Positions 24,218-33,402 of a stretch of 64,000 bases of DNA are shown here, one piece after another. The stretch's first letter is position 1; every line of letters begins with the position of its first letter. A program made the position numbers and the translations under genes. Below the pieces are notes generated by a model, which saw only the letters and a program-made list of their open reading frames with translations, did not search any database and was not told the DNA's origin. Origin of the DNA: Sphingopyxis sp. MSC1_008 (GTDB taxonomy: Bacteria; Pseudomonadota; Alphaproteobacteria; Sphingomonadales; Sphingomonadaceae); assembly GCF_023197165.1 (NCBI RefSeq), contig NZ_JALPRD010000003.1, positions 248,001-312,000 on the forward strand. Direction: 5' to 3'.

Positions 24218-25342
24218 TCAATCGCCCGGAAAGCGAACGACGAGGTTCGGCGGCGGAAAGCTGTTCCGCACCGTTTCGGAACGGTCGGTGGGCGGCCATG
24301 CCTCGCCGCGGAAAAAATCGCCGATTGCCTTATATTGCCCCAGCCGCGTGAGCGAGGTGACAACATAGGGCTGCCCTTCGGCGCCGAGGATCGACGGCCG
24401 GTCGGCGAGGTGGAAATGCAGGTGCGGCGCGCTGGCCTGTCCGGTGAAGCCGAGGAAGCCGACGACTCGCCCGGCTTTCACGCGATCGCCCACCGCGACG
24501 GGCGCTCCCTGCTTCAGATGTTCATAGGTCGCGATGCGGCCGCCGCCGATGTCGAGCATGACGAAATTGCCGCTGGCGTCGGCGATGCCGGGCCTCGGCC
24601 TGCCCGATATGGTGGCGGGATCGGGCACATCGTCGCGCACCGCGACGATCGTGCCGTCGGCAACTGCGAGCACCTCGGCGCCGAAGCCATAATGGTTCGC
24701 CGGAATATTGGCGTCGCCCGCAGACAATTTTCCGCTCGTGTCGACCTTCATCCAGTCGATCGCGAAGCGGCCGGGCAGGGTGGCCGACCCTTCGGTGGCA
24801 TAGAAGACCCGGCGATGGCCGCGTTCCATGCCGGGGTCGTACACCGCGACCCACGGACCGCCGCGCAGCGGCGGCGACAGGCGGGGCAGGGCGGCGGTTT
24901 CGGGCGTCGCGGCGCCGCCTGAAATCGTGAAATCACCCTCGTCGGTGTCGATCTTGCTCAGCGTCAGGCTGTGCGCGATCGATCCCCGGGGAAAGGCGGC
25001 GGGGACGGGCGCGCCGATATAGACGATAGCGCGGCGGCCGATTGGAATGATCCGCGAATTGGCTTCGGGCGGTCCGACGAGATCGATCACCGTGGGCAGT
25101 TCGTCCCGGCCATAGGTCTTGACCGGCGTGCCACCGGCCTTGATCACGAGCCCGTTCAGTTCGAGCGGGTGGCTGGAAAAATTGGTGAGGTGGAGTTCGT
25201 AGACGAGCTGGTCGGCCGCGCCGATGCGGACGATTTTCGGCGCCTCGATGATCTGGACGTCGAGCGCTTGGTTCACTTGTGCCGTCGCGGCGCCCGGACC
25301 ACCGAGCGCCGACAAAGCCAAAACTAGAAGCTTTATCCGCAT
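24218..25342 (-). CDS. M23 family metallopeptidase, secreted
   Basis: A 374-residue exported protein (signal peptide [20 protein letters not shown]). Residues 30-140 form a beta-rich domain; residues about 190-345 are the LytM/M23 domain, whose members cleave peptidoglycan cross-bridges. HLHFH (H307, H309) and [19 protein letters not shown] are clear. The first half of the metal site is unusual: the aspartate is in GRFAIDW (D196), but the His expected four residues earlier is R192. ATG 25342 has AGGGA seven bases upstream. It is divergent from sucC. Confidence 0.83.
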   Translation of the reverse strand: MRIKLLVLALSALGGPGAATAQVNQALDVQIIEAPKIVRIGAADQLVYELHLTNFSSHPLELNGLVIKAGGTPVKTYGRDELPTVIDLVGPPEANSRIIPIGRRAIVYIGAPVPAAFPRGSIAHSLTLSKIDTDEGDFTISGGAATPETAALPRLSPPLRGGPWVAVYDPGMERGHRRVFYATEGSATLPGRFAIDWMKVDTSGKLSAGDANIPANHYGFGAEVLAVADGTIVAVRDDVPDPATISGRPRPGIADASGNFVMLDIGGGRIATYEHLKQGAPVAVGDRVKAGRVVGFLGFTGQASAPHLHFHLADRPSILGAEGQPYVVTSLTRLGQYKAIGDFFRGEAWPPTDRSETVRNSFPPPNLVVRFPGD

Positions 25343-25547
25343 CTTCGCTTCCCTCATCCCACATTTCGACCTTGCCCGATTATCAACTCGGGCCCGGGGC
25401 GTCATCCGAAAGACGGACCGGCTGGCCGCAAGCCTTTGCCGCACACAAGAATATCTGGGGCTTCCCGGGGGTAGAATTGCCGCCGAACTTGTGCTTAGGC
25501 GGCGCCGATCCTCTCCCCTTCCAGAGTCGAAAGGCCCGGCAGACCTC

Positions 25548-26756
25548 ATGAACATCCACGAATATCAGGCGAAAGAACTGCTCGCGAAATTTGGCGTCGC
25601 CGTGCCCAAGGGCATTGCCGCGATGACCGTCGAGGAAGCCGTCGCCGCAGCAAAGCAGCTCCCCGGGCCGCTCTATGTCGTGAAGTCGCAGATCCACGCG
25701 GGTGGCCGCGGCAAGGGCAAGTTCAAGGAACTGGCCGCCGACGCGAAGGGCGGCGTCCGCCTCGCCAAGACGATCGACGAAGTCGAAGCGCACGCCAAGG
25801 ACATGCTCGGCAACACGCTGGTGACGATCCAGACCGGCGAAGCCGGCAAGCAGGTCAACCGCCTGTACATCACCGACGGCGCCGACATTAAGCAGGAATT
25901 CTACCTCGCCTTGCTCGTCGATCGTGGGTCGAGCCGCATCGCGGTCGTCGCCTCGACCGAAGGCGGCATGGATATCGAAACCGTCGCGCATGACACGCCG
26001 GAAAAGATCCACACGATCATCATCGATCCCGCGACGGGCCTCCAGCCGCATCACGGCCGCGCCGTGTCGGCCGCGCTCGGCCTGTCGGGCGATCTCGCGA
26101 AGCAGGCCGCCAAGGTTCTCGCCGGCCTGTATGCCGCGTTCCTCGGCACCGATGCCGAACAGATCGAAATCAACCCGCTCGCCGTTTGCGAAGGCAAGGA
26201 TGGCGACGAACTGCTCGTGCTCGATGCCAAGGTGGCGTTCGACGGCAATGCTATGTTCCGTCACAAGGATCTCGCCGAGCTGCGCGACCTGACCGAAGAA
26301 GACCCGGCCGAGGTCGAGGCGTCGGAATATGACCTCGCCTACATCAAGCTCGACGGCAACATCGGCTGCATGGTCAATGGCGCGGGCCTCGCGATGGCGA
26401 CGATGGACATTATCAAGCTGAATGGCGAATTCCCCGCGAACTTCCTCGACGTCGGTGGCGGCGCTTCGAAGGAAAAGGTCACCGCGGCGTTCAAGATCAT
26501 CCTCAAGGATCCCGCCGTGAAGGGCATCCTCGTGAACATCTTTGGCGGTATCATGAAGTGCGACATCATCGCCGACGGTATCGTTGCCGCGGCGAAGGAA
26601 GTGAACCTGTCGGTTCCGCTCGTCGTCCGCCTCGAAGGCACGAACGTCCAGGAAGGCAAGGACATCCTCGCCAATTCGGGCCTGCCGATCGTTGCGGCCA
26701 ACGATCTCGGCGACGCGGCAAAGAAAATCGTAGCCGAGGTGAACAAGGCGGCGTGA
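25548..26756 (+). CDS. sucC: succinate--CoA ligase (ADP-forming) subunit beta
   Basis: A 402-residue TCA-cycle enzyme subunit. It opens [20 protein letters not shown], followed by the ATP-grasp region [17 protein letters not shown], and has [47 protein letters not shown] and [19 protein letters not shown]. The partner alpha subunit gene (sucD) is not adjacent, unlike the common sucCD arrangement. ATG 25548 is the family start; a long upstream frame extension is rejected. A hairpin follows the stop, before the etfBA promoter. Confidence 0.95.
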   Translation: MNIHEYQAKELLAKFGVAVPKGIAAMTVEEAVAAAKQLPGPLYVVKSQIHAGGRGKGKFKELAADAKGGVRLAKTIDEVEAHAKDMLGNTLVTIQTGEAGKQVNRLYITDGADIKQEFYLALLVDRGSSRIAVVASTEGGMDIETVAHDTPEKIHTIIIDPATGLQPHHGRAVSAALGLSGDLAKQAAKVLAGLYAAFLGTDAEQIEINPLAVCEGKDGDELLVLDAKVAFDGNAMFRHKDLAELRDLTEEDPAEVEASEYDLAYIKLDGNIGCMVNGAGLAMATMDIIKLNGEFPANFLDVGGGASKEKVTAAFKIILKDPAVKGILVNIFGGIMKCDIIADGIVAAAKEVNLSVPLVVRLEGTNVQEGKDILANSGLPIVAANDLGDAAKKIVAEVNKAA

Positions 26757-26765
26757 TAATCCAAC

Positions 26766-26788
26766 CCTCCCTCGCACCGCGGGGGAGG
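26766..26788 (+). terminator. hairpin after sucC
   Basis: CCTCCC (26766-26771) pairs with GGGAGG (26783-26788) around an 11-base loop that can form two more GC pairs. It lies ten bases after the sucC stop; no U-tract follows. Confidence 0.4.
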
Positions 26789-26807
26789 AGGTGGGACTGC
26801 TAGTTGA

Positions 26808-26821
26808 CGTTTACGTAAACG
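26808..26821. promoter_or_regulatory. 14-bp perfect palindrome upstream of etfBA
   Basis: CGTTTACGTAAACG overlaps the -35-like TTGACG at 26804 and lies 47 bases before the etfB start. From memory it resembles the TTTACGTAAACG core of sites bound by MerR-family LiuR regulators of fatty acid and branched-chain amino acid breakdown, pathways that need ETF. Confidence 0.55.
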
Positions 26822-26868
26822 CCAATTATGGCGCAGTGCACAATTTTTCGAGAGGAGCTGTCGAAGCT

Positions 26869-27618
26869 ATGAAAATCCTCGTCCCCGTAAAGCGGGTGCT
26901 CGATTACAACGTGAAGCCGCGGGTCAAATCCGACGGCACCGGCGTTGACCTTGCGAATGTCAAAATGTCGATGAACCCGTTCGATGAGATCGGTGTCGAA
27001 GAAGCGATCCGCCTGAAGGAAAAGGGCATCGCGACCGAGATCATCGCCGTCAGCGTCGGCCCGGCCAAGGCGCAGGAAACGCTGCGCACCGCGCTCGCGA
27101 TGGGCGCCGATCGCGCGATCCTTGTGCAGACCGACGATGCGGTCGAGCCGCTCGCGCTCGCGAAGATCTTCAAGGCGATCGCCGACGCCGAACAGCCGGG
27201 TCTCGTGATCCTCGGCAAGCAGGCGATCGACGACGACAACAACCAGACCGGCCAGATGCTCGCTGCGCTCACCGGCTGGGCGCAGGGCACCTTTGCCAGC
27301 GCGGTCAATGTCGATGGCGACAGCGTCAATGTGACGCGCGAAGTCGACGGCGGTCTTGAAACGGTGAAGCTCAAGCTTCCCGCGATCGTCACCACCGACC
27401 TTCGCCTGAACGAGCCGCGCTACGCTTCGCTGCCGAACATCATGAAGGCGAAGTCGAAGCCGCTCGATACCAAGTCGCCCGCCGATTACGGCGTCGACAC
27501 GGCGCCGCGCGTCAAGACGGTCAAGGTTTCGGAACCGCCCGTCCGCTCGGCCGGCGTCAAGGTTGCCGATGTCGATGAACTGGTTGCCAAGCTGAAAGCG
27601 CTGGGAGTGCACTCATGA
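26869..27618 (+). CDS. etfB: electron transfer flavoprotein subunit beta
   Basis: A 249-residue ETF beta subunit. ETF carries electrons from acyl-CoA dehydrogenases to ETF-ubiquinone oxidoreductase. It opens [20 protein letters not shown] and includes [38 protein letters not shown] and the signature region [23 protein letters not shown] 26869 is the family start; AGGAG lies 11 bases upstream. The TGA overlaps the etfA ATG (ATGA), so the subunits are translated together. A palindrome in the promoter suggests regulation. Confidence 0.95.
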   Translation: MKILVPVKRVLDYNVKPRVKSDGTGVDLANVKMSMNPFDEIGVEEAIRLKEKGIATEIIAVSVGPAKAQETLRTALAMGADRAILVQTDDAVEPLALAKIFKAIADAEQPGLVILGKQAIDDDNNQTGQMLAALTGWAQGTFASAVNVDGDSVNVTREVDGGLETVKLKLPAIVTTDLRLNEPRYASLPNIMKAKSKPLDTKSPADYGVDTAPRVKTVKVSEPPVRSAGVKVADVDELVAKLKALGVHS

Positions 27619-28544
27619 AAACTCTGGTTTGGGTCGAACATGACGGCAAGGCCGTCAAGGACGCCACGCTCGCGGTGGTCACTGCCGCGTCGAAGCTGGG
27701 CGAAGTCCATCTGCTCGTCGCCGGTAGCGGCGTCGATGCGGTTGCCAAGGAAGCCGCGCAGATTGCCGGCGTCGGCAAGGTGCATGTCGCCGACAACGCC
27801 GCCTTCGGTCATAATCTGCCCGAAAATATCGCGCCGCTCGTCGCCGACCTGATGGGTTCGCACGACGCGTTTCTCGCGCCCGCGACGACCACCGGCAAGA
27901 ATATCGCGCCGCGCGTCGCCGCGCTGCTCGATGTCATGCAGATTTCGGAAATCCTGTCGGTCGAGGGTCCGAAGACCTTCACCCGCCCGATCTACGCCGG
28001 CAATGCGATCGCGACCGTCGAATCGTCGGATGCGAAGCTCGTCCTCACCGTCCGCGGCACCGCCTTTGAAAAGGCTGCCACCTCGGGCGGTTCGGGCACG
28101 GTCGAAGCCGTCTCGGCGGGCGGCGACACCGGCATCTCGAGCTTCGTCGGCGCCGAAATCGCCAAGTCGGAGCGTCCCGAACTCACCTCGGCCAAGATCA
28201 TCGTGTCGGGCGGCCGCGCGCTCGGTTCGAGCGAGAAATATGAAGAAGTTATCGTCCCGCTCGCCGACAAGCTCGGCGCCGCGCTCGGTGCTTCGCGCGC
28301 CGCGGTCGATGCTGGCTATGTCCCCAACGACTATCAGGTCGGCCAGACCGGCAAGATCGTCGCACCGCAGGTCTATTTCGCGATCGGCATCTCGGGCGCG
28401 ATCCAGCATCTCGCCGGCATGAAGGATTCGAAGACGATCGTCGCGATCAACAAGGACGAGGACGCCCCGATCTTCCAGGTCGCCGACTTCGGTCTCGTCG
28501 CCGATCTGTTCAACGCCGTTCCCGAGCTGACCGGCAAGATCTGA
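27615..28544 (+). CDS. etfA: electron transfer flavoprotein subunit alpha
   Basis: A 309-residue ETF alpha subunit that holds the FAD. The C-terminal FAD domain is clear: [54 protein letters not shown] and [20 protein letters not shown]. It overlaps etfB by four bases. The nearby acyl-CoA dehydrogenase at 34.75 kb and the acyl-CoA ligase at 16 kb are plausible users of this electron carrier. Confidence 0.96.
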   Translation: MKTLVWVEHDGKAVKDATLAVVTAASKLGEVHLLVAGSGVDAVAKEAAQIAGVGKVHVADNAAFGHNLPENIAPLVADLMGSHDAFLAPATTTGKNIAPRVAALLDVMQISEILSVEGPKTFTRPIYAGNAIATVESSDAKLVLTVRGTAFEKAATSGGSGTVEAVSAGGDTGISSFVGAEIAKSERPELTSAKIIVSGGRALGSSEKYEEVIVPLADKLGAALGASRAAVDAGYVPNDYQVGQTGKIVAPQVYFAIGISGAIQHLAGMKDSKTIVAINKDEDAPIFQVADFGLVADLFNAVPELTGKI

Positions 28545-28550
28545 TTCGCC

Positions 28551-29873
28551 GTGACCGGCGATCACCCCGGGGTGCCCGGACTGGGCGACGCGCCGTTCGA
28601 TGCCGGCGGTCGCCGGGCGACCCGGAATGAAGAAAATGGCGCAGCGGTCGAGGGCGACGCCCTCGACCGCTCGTTGATATTGGCGAGCGTCGCGCGTGAC
28701 GCGCGGCTCGACAAGAAATTCCTTCTGCTCATCATCCTCTCGGCGATGATCGCCACGCTGGGTCTGCTGCAAAGCTCGGCGGCGGTCGTCATCGGCGCGA
28801 TGCTCGTGTCGCCGCTGATGGGGCCGATCATGGGGATCGGCTTCGGGCTCGCGACGCTTGAAAGCAATCTGATTCGCCGCTCGCTCGTGACGCTCGCCGC
28901 CGGGATGGCGGTGGCGGTCCTCGTCGCGATGCTGATCATCTGGGTGTCGCCGATCAACGACGTGACCCCCGAATTTCGCGCACGAACGCAGCCGACCTTG
29001 CTCGATCTCGGCGTCGCGGTCGTCGGCGGGATCGCAGGCGTCTATGCGATCATGCGCAAGCTGTCGGGCGTCATGGTCGGCGTGGCGATCGCGACCGCTC
29101 TTGTCCCGCCGCTCTCGACCGTCGCTTTCGGGCTGGTCACGGGCCGGTTCGATTTCGCGCTCGGCGCTGCACTGCTGTTCCTGACCAATACCCTCGCCAT
29201 CGCCTTCGCCGCGACGATCGTCGCGCGGCTCAACCATTTCGGCCCGTCGCTGACACCGCAGCATACCGCGGTGCAGGTGGTGGGCATCGCCGCCGCGCTC
29301 GGCGTCCTGTCGATCCCGCTCGCGCTGTCGCTCAACAGCATCGCGCGTGAGGTGCGCGCCCGCTCGGTGGTGCAGGCCGAACTGCGGTCGCTGCTGGGCG
29401 AAGGCGATCGCGTCGACAGCCTGAATGTGCGCGTCGAAGGCGATGCGCTGGCGGTCGACGGCGTGGTGCTTGTCGACCGCTATGCGGCGCAGCTCGACAA
29501 CCGGCTCACAGCCAGGATCGGCGCCGAACTCGATCGCGACGTGCGCGTCAATATCGTCCAGCTCCGCCAGCAGACCAACGCCGCGGTGCAGGTCGAGGAA
29601 CAGCTCAACCGCCGCCTCGCCGCGCTCGAACAGCGCGAGGAGGACAGCCGCGCTATCCTCGCCGGCCTGACCGTCGGCGAATTGCTGCCACGCGACCGGG
29701 TTCTGGTCGACGCGCAGGCGCGCCGCGTCATCGTCCAGCGCGACCGCGAAGTCGAGGGCGAGCAGGTCGCCGCGGCAATCGACCGCATCATGGCGTCGGT
29801 CCAGGCGGCCCATCCGCAGTGGCTGATCCAGAACGGCGCCCTGACCGCGGCGGAAGCGCTCCCCGGCGAATAG
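28551..29873 (+). CDS. DUF389 membrane protein
   Basis: A 440-residue protein. After a 45-residue polar N-terminus come about six transmembrane segments in the DUF389 core (for instance [20 protein letters not shown], then [20 protein letters not shown]), followed from residue 265 by a soluble, charged C-terminal domain with predicted coiled-coil ([20 protein letters not shown]). DUF389 function is not established. The start is GTG at 28551, seven bases after etfA, so it may be read from the same transcript. A weak hairpin follows. Confidence 0.82.
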   Translation: MTGDHPGVPGLGDAPFDAGGRRATRNEENGAAVEGDALDRSLILASVARDARLDKKFLLLIILSAMIATLGLLQSSAAVVIGAMLVSPLMGPIMGIGFGLATLESNLIRRSLVTLAAGMAVAVLVAMLIIWVSPINDVTPEFRARTQPTLLDLGVAVVGGIAGVYAIMRKLSGVMVGVAIATALVPPLSTVAFGLVTGRFDFALGAALLFLTNTLAIAFAATIVARLNHFGPSLTPQHTAVQVVGIAAALGVLSIPLALSLNSIAREVRARSVVQAELRSLLGEGDRVDSLNVRVEGDALAVDGVVLVDRYAAQLDNRLTARIGAELDRDVRVNIVQLRQQTNAAVQVEEQLNRRLAALEQREEDSRAILAGLTVGELLPRDRVLVDAQARRVIVQRDREVEGEQVAAAIDRIMASVQAAHPQWLIQNGALTAAEALPGE

Positions 29874-29879
29874 CGGCCG

Positions 29880-29894
29880 GCGGGTTCAACCCGC
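29880..29894 (+). terminator. hairpin after DUF389 gene
   Basis: GCGGGT-TCA-ACCCGC folds with six GC-rich pairs seven bases after the stop codon; no U-tract follows. Confidence 0.4.
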
Positions 29895-29997
29895 GCGCCG
29901 CAGACCTATTCAGGATCGGCCCGGTTGACGGACCGCGTCCCGTCCCGTGAGATGCGACGCGAACCACGGCTAAGGGCCGGGACGAGGGAGAGATGGC

Positions 29998-31278
29998 ATG
30001 CACGGAACGCGAATGGCTTTGGCGATGATGCTGGCGAGCCCCGGTTTTGCGATGGTCTTCCCCCCGGCGCATGCCCAGACCGCGCCGGCCGCTGCGCTGA
30101 AGGTCGACACGGCCCGGATCGATGCCGCGCTGAAGGCGATGATCGCCGATGGCCGCGCTGCCGGAACCTCGGCGCTGATCTGGCAGGACGGGCGCGAGGT
30201 CTATTTCGGTAGCGCCGGCATGGCCGACCGCGAAGCGAAGCACCCGATGCTCCGCGACACGATCGCGCAAATCTATTCGATGACCAAGCCCGTCACCGGC
30301 GTCGCGCTGATGCAGCTGTGGGAGGCGGGCAAGTTCCGCCTCGACGATCCCCTCGCCAAATATCTCCCCGAATATGCGGCCATGCGCGTCTATGCGGGCA
30401 AGGATGCCGCGGGGCAGTCGCGCTATGTGCCCGCCGAACGCCCGATCACCGTGCGCGACATCCTGCGCCACACAGCGGGTTTCGCCTATGGCGCCGGGCC
30501 GACGCCCGCGCACGATGCCTATGTCGCGGCCGAACCGCTCGCGCTGACGATCCCGCTCGCCGAGGCGAGCAAGCGCCTCGCGGGCGTGCCTTTGCTGTAT
30601 CAGCCCGGCACCCAGTGGGAATATAGCATCGCGGTCGATGTGCAGGCGGCGCTCGTAGAGAAGCTCTCGGGCCAGCCCTTCGCCGCCTATGTCCAAACCC
30701 ATATCTTCGAACCGCTCAAAATGACCGAGACCGCGTGGCGGCAACCCGATGCACGGCTGCCGCGCTTCGCGGCGATGAATGTGAAGAAGGATGGCAAGCT
30801 GGCCCAGCAAGCCGCCGCCGAAGCGCAGATGCTTAATTTCAGGGATCACGCGCTGACCCCCGGCGGCTTCGGCCTCGCCTCGACGCTCGACGATTATCAA
30901 CGCTTCGCGCGAATGCTGCTGAACGAGGGCACCCTCGACGGCGCGCGCATCCTCAAACCCTCAACGGTCAGGATGATGGCGACTGACCAGCTCGATCCGG
31001 CGATCAAGGAACGCGCGTGGCTCCCCGGCAAGGGCCATGTCGGTTTTGGCTTCGACTTCGCGGTGCGCAAGGGCCAGCCATTGACCGCCCAAGAAAATCG
31101 CGGCGCGACGGGCGAATATTTCTGGGACGGCATGGCTTCGACCCTCTTCTGGGTCGATCCGGCGAACAGACTGACCGCGGTCTTCTTCGTCCAGACGATC
31201 CCCTATGACGGCACGCTCCACCGCGATTTCCGCGCGGCGGTCTACGGAGCGGATTACAAGGGCCCGCCGGGCGACTAG
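29998..31278 (+). CDS. serine hydrolase, class C beta-lactamase/esterase family
   Basis: A 426-residue exported protein (signal peptide ending AHA near residue 26). The active-site SxxK is S94-M-T-K97, and the tyrosine motif is WEYSIAVDVQA; a clear KTG is absent and the last motif may be GEYFWDGMAS. Such proteins are usually esterases, D-aminopeptidases or peptidases rather than true AmpC. LRHTAGFAYG and PGGFGLASTLDDYQRFARML are strong family signatures. It stands alone between the DUF389 and the cupin genes. Confidence 0.88.
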   Translation: MHGTRMALAMMLASPGFAMVFPPAHAQTAPAAALKVDTARIDAALKAMIADGRAAGTSALIWQDGREVYFGSAGMADREAKHPMLRDTIAQIYSMTKPVTGVALMQLWEAGKFRLDDPLAKYLPEYAAMRVYAGKDAAGQSRYVPAERPITVRDILRHTAGFAYGAGPTPAHDAYVAAEPLALTIPLAEASKRLAGVPLLYQPGTQWEYSIAVDVQAALVEKLSGQPFAAYVQTHIFEPLKMTETAWRQPDARLPRFAAMNVKKDGKLAQQAAAEAQMLNFRDHALTPGGFGLASTLDDYQRFARMLLNEGTLDGARILKPSTVRMMATDQLDPAIKERAWLPGKGHVGFGFDFAVRKGQPLTAQENRGATGEYFWDGMASTLFWVDPANRLTAVFFVQTIPYDGTLHRDFRAAVYGADYKGPPGD

Positions 31279-31333
31279 GCTGTCATTCTTTTGTCATCTC
31301 GATGCCCTTGAGCGGGCCGAGGAGCTTTTTTGA

Positions 31334-32320
31334 ATGCCGCAACCCGATAAACGCGTCTTGCTCGCCGAAGGCCTTGCGGCCGGCGACGATGACATTGCTC
31401 TGCACAGCCGACTGGTCACCGCGGGGGTTTCGGCGGCGGCCGCCAAATATGAGGTCGACCGGCTGGCGAAGGATCCGATGGCGGCGATGCTGCGCAAGCA
31501 GGCCGCGCGCATGGCGAAGCAGCGCTGGTTGCTCGCCAATCATGAGCGTCTCGCACGCGAAGCCGAGGGCGGGTTCGCGCTCGATACGCTCGACGCGGTC
31601 GATCCCTATCATTTCTATCGCCACTATTATGACGCGAACCGGCCCGCGAAGCTGATGGGCATCGTCGATCATTGGCCCGCGCTGGCGCGCTGGTCGCTCG
31701 ACCATTTCGCCGCCGCCGCGGGCGATGCCATGGTCGAGGCGCAGGTCGAGCGCGACCCCGACTATGAACTGGCGAAGGACGATCACCGCCGTCTCGTGCG
31801 GTTCGCCGAATTGATCGACTGGCTCCGCAAGGACGAGGCGAGCAACGACATCTACCTCACCGCCTATAACAGCGGCACCAACGCCGCGGCGCTCGCTCCG
31901 CTTTGGGGCGATATGGCGCCGATCGCGCTGCTCGACGGCACGCGGACGCGCGACGGCTTCTTCTGGCTCGGCCCCAAGGGCACGCTCACCCCATGGCATC
32001 ACGATCTCACCAACAATCTGCTGGTGCAGGTGATCGGGCGAAAGCGCGTGCGCATGGCGCCGCCATGGGCGTTCGCGCGGATGCGCAACAGTCGCCACTG
32101 CTTCTCCGACTGGGGCAATGAAGCGCTGCCCGCAGGCGATGGCGATTCGGCCGTACCGCCGGTGCTCGAAACGGTCATCGGGCCGGGCGAAGCCATCTTC
32201 CTGCCCGTTGGCTGGTGGCACCAGGTCGAAGCGCTCGACCTGTCCGCCAGTATGAGTTTTACGAGCTTTCGCCGGCCCAATGTCCATGTCGAAGACTATG
32301 CGTCATGGGGCGAACTATAG
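31334..32320 (+). CDS. cupin-like/JmjC domain protein
   Basis: A 328-residue protein with a helical N-terminal 100 residues and a C-terminal JmjC/cupin_8 domain. The iron ligands H-x-D are seen in LTPWHHDLTNNLLVQV, and the distal His in LPVGWWHQVEALD; DGFFWLGPKGT and IGRKRVRMAPP are also typical. Members related to FIH are Fe(II)/2-oxoglutarate hydroxylases of proteins; bacterial targets are mostly unknown. ATG at 31334 is supported by GGAG 13 bases upstream only, so the start is less certain. Confidence 0.82.
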   Translation: MPQPDKRVLLAEGLAAGDDDIALHSRLVTAGVSAAAAKYEVDRLAKDPMAAMLRKQAARMAKQRWLLANHERLAREAEGGFALDTLDAVDPYHFYRHYYDANRPAKLMGIVDHWPALARWSLDHFAAAAGDAMVEAQVERDPDYELAKDDHRRLVRFAELIDWLRKDEASNDIYLTAYNSGTNAAALAPLWGDMAPIALLDGTRTRDGFFWLGPKGTLTPWHHDLTNNLLVQVIGRKRVRMAPPWAFARMRNSRHCFSDWGNEALPAGDGDSAVPPVLETVIGPGEAIFLPVGWWHQVEALDLSASMSFTSFRRPNVHVEDYASWGEL

Positions 32321-32369
32321 GGATTGCAGGGGCTTGCGTTCGGGGGGACGTGTCGGCAAGATTGTGATC

Positions 32370-33280
32370 ATGGGGAGAATGGGGCGCGATCGGTCGATCT
32401 TCGTTTTGCTGGCGGCGCTGGCGCTGCCGGGCGTGGGTACGGCAAAAGAGCCCTTGCGGCTGCAACCCAGTTCCAAATGGAACGTCCATTATGCCGAGGA
32501 CAGCTGCCGCATGGCGCGCAGCTTCGGCGAAGGCGATCAGAAGGTCGTGCTGATGGTCGACCGCTATCAGCCGGGCGACGCTTTGCGGCTCAGCTTTATC
32601 GGCAAGCCAGCACACACGCGTTTGAACGAGGCATCGTGCGGCTCCGCTTCGGACCCGCCGAAGCCGAGCAGGAGGTGCAATTCTATCCCGGCACGCTCGC
32701 CAACAAGACGCCGACGCTGATCATCCGCGGCGCCGTGCGGGTGGCGCCGCGTTCACCGGAAGAAATTGCCGCCTATGAAGCGTCGGTCAAGGCAACGCGA
32801 TTTGACTTCGAATGGCCGGATATCACGCCCGAGCAGGAGGCAGCCGTCACCTTTATCGAGGTGAAACGCGCGGTCCGCCAACCCTTCATCCTCGAAACCG
32901 GGTCGCTGGGTGCGCCGCTCGCGGCGCTCTAAAAATGCACCGACGAATTGCTCGGCCATTGGGGTATCGACGTGGCGAAACACGCCGCCCTGTCGCGCAA
33001 GTTGAAGCCCCGGAGCAATCCGGGCGACTGGGTGACATCGCGCGATTATCCGACCGAGATGTGGATGATGGGCAAGCGCGCCATCGTCCAGTTCCGGCTG
33101 AACGTCGATGTCGCCGGCAAGCCGACAGCCTGCCATATCCAGCAATCGACCCGGCCCAAGGCGTTCGACGATGCCGTATGCAAGGCGATCATGCGCAACG
33201 CCAAATTCGAACCCGCGCTCGATGCGGGGGGCAGCCCGGTCGCATCCTATTGGCTGAATTCGGTGACTTTTCATATGTAG
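32370..33280 (+). pseudogene. broken TonB-C-terminal-domain (energy transducer-like) gene
   Basis: Three collinear pieces make one protein. Frame 3 (from 32370) gives a signal peptide (SIFVLLAALALPGVGTA) and EDSCRMARSFGEGDQKVVLM up to about RLNEA. Then one base is missing after 32632, and frame 2 continues with IVRLRFGPAEAEQEVQFYPG to an in-frame TAA at 32930. The same frame resumes with KCTDELLGHWGIDV and a TonB-like C-terminal domain (VQFRLNVDVAGKPTACHIQQ, DDAVCKAIMRNAKFEPALDA) to 33280. An intact homologue would be near 300 residues. Two separate lesions argue for a genuine pseudogene. Confidence 0.75.
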
Positions 33281-33402
33281 GCAGCGGCGTGTGCCGCCGA
33301 CTTTGCCACAGCTTGCTGCCCTTTTGGCGCTTTCTTGATCACGCGGCCTGCTGACGCGATTGCCGGGTTGCGCTCGCGCCCTATCGCCCGCACGATCATC
33401 GC

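Noticed and set aside
27486..29813. 775-codon minus-strand open frame across etfA and the DUF389 gene
   Set aside because: It crosses the boundary of two well-supported plus-strand genes and has no motif or ribosome binding site.
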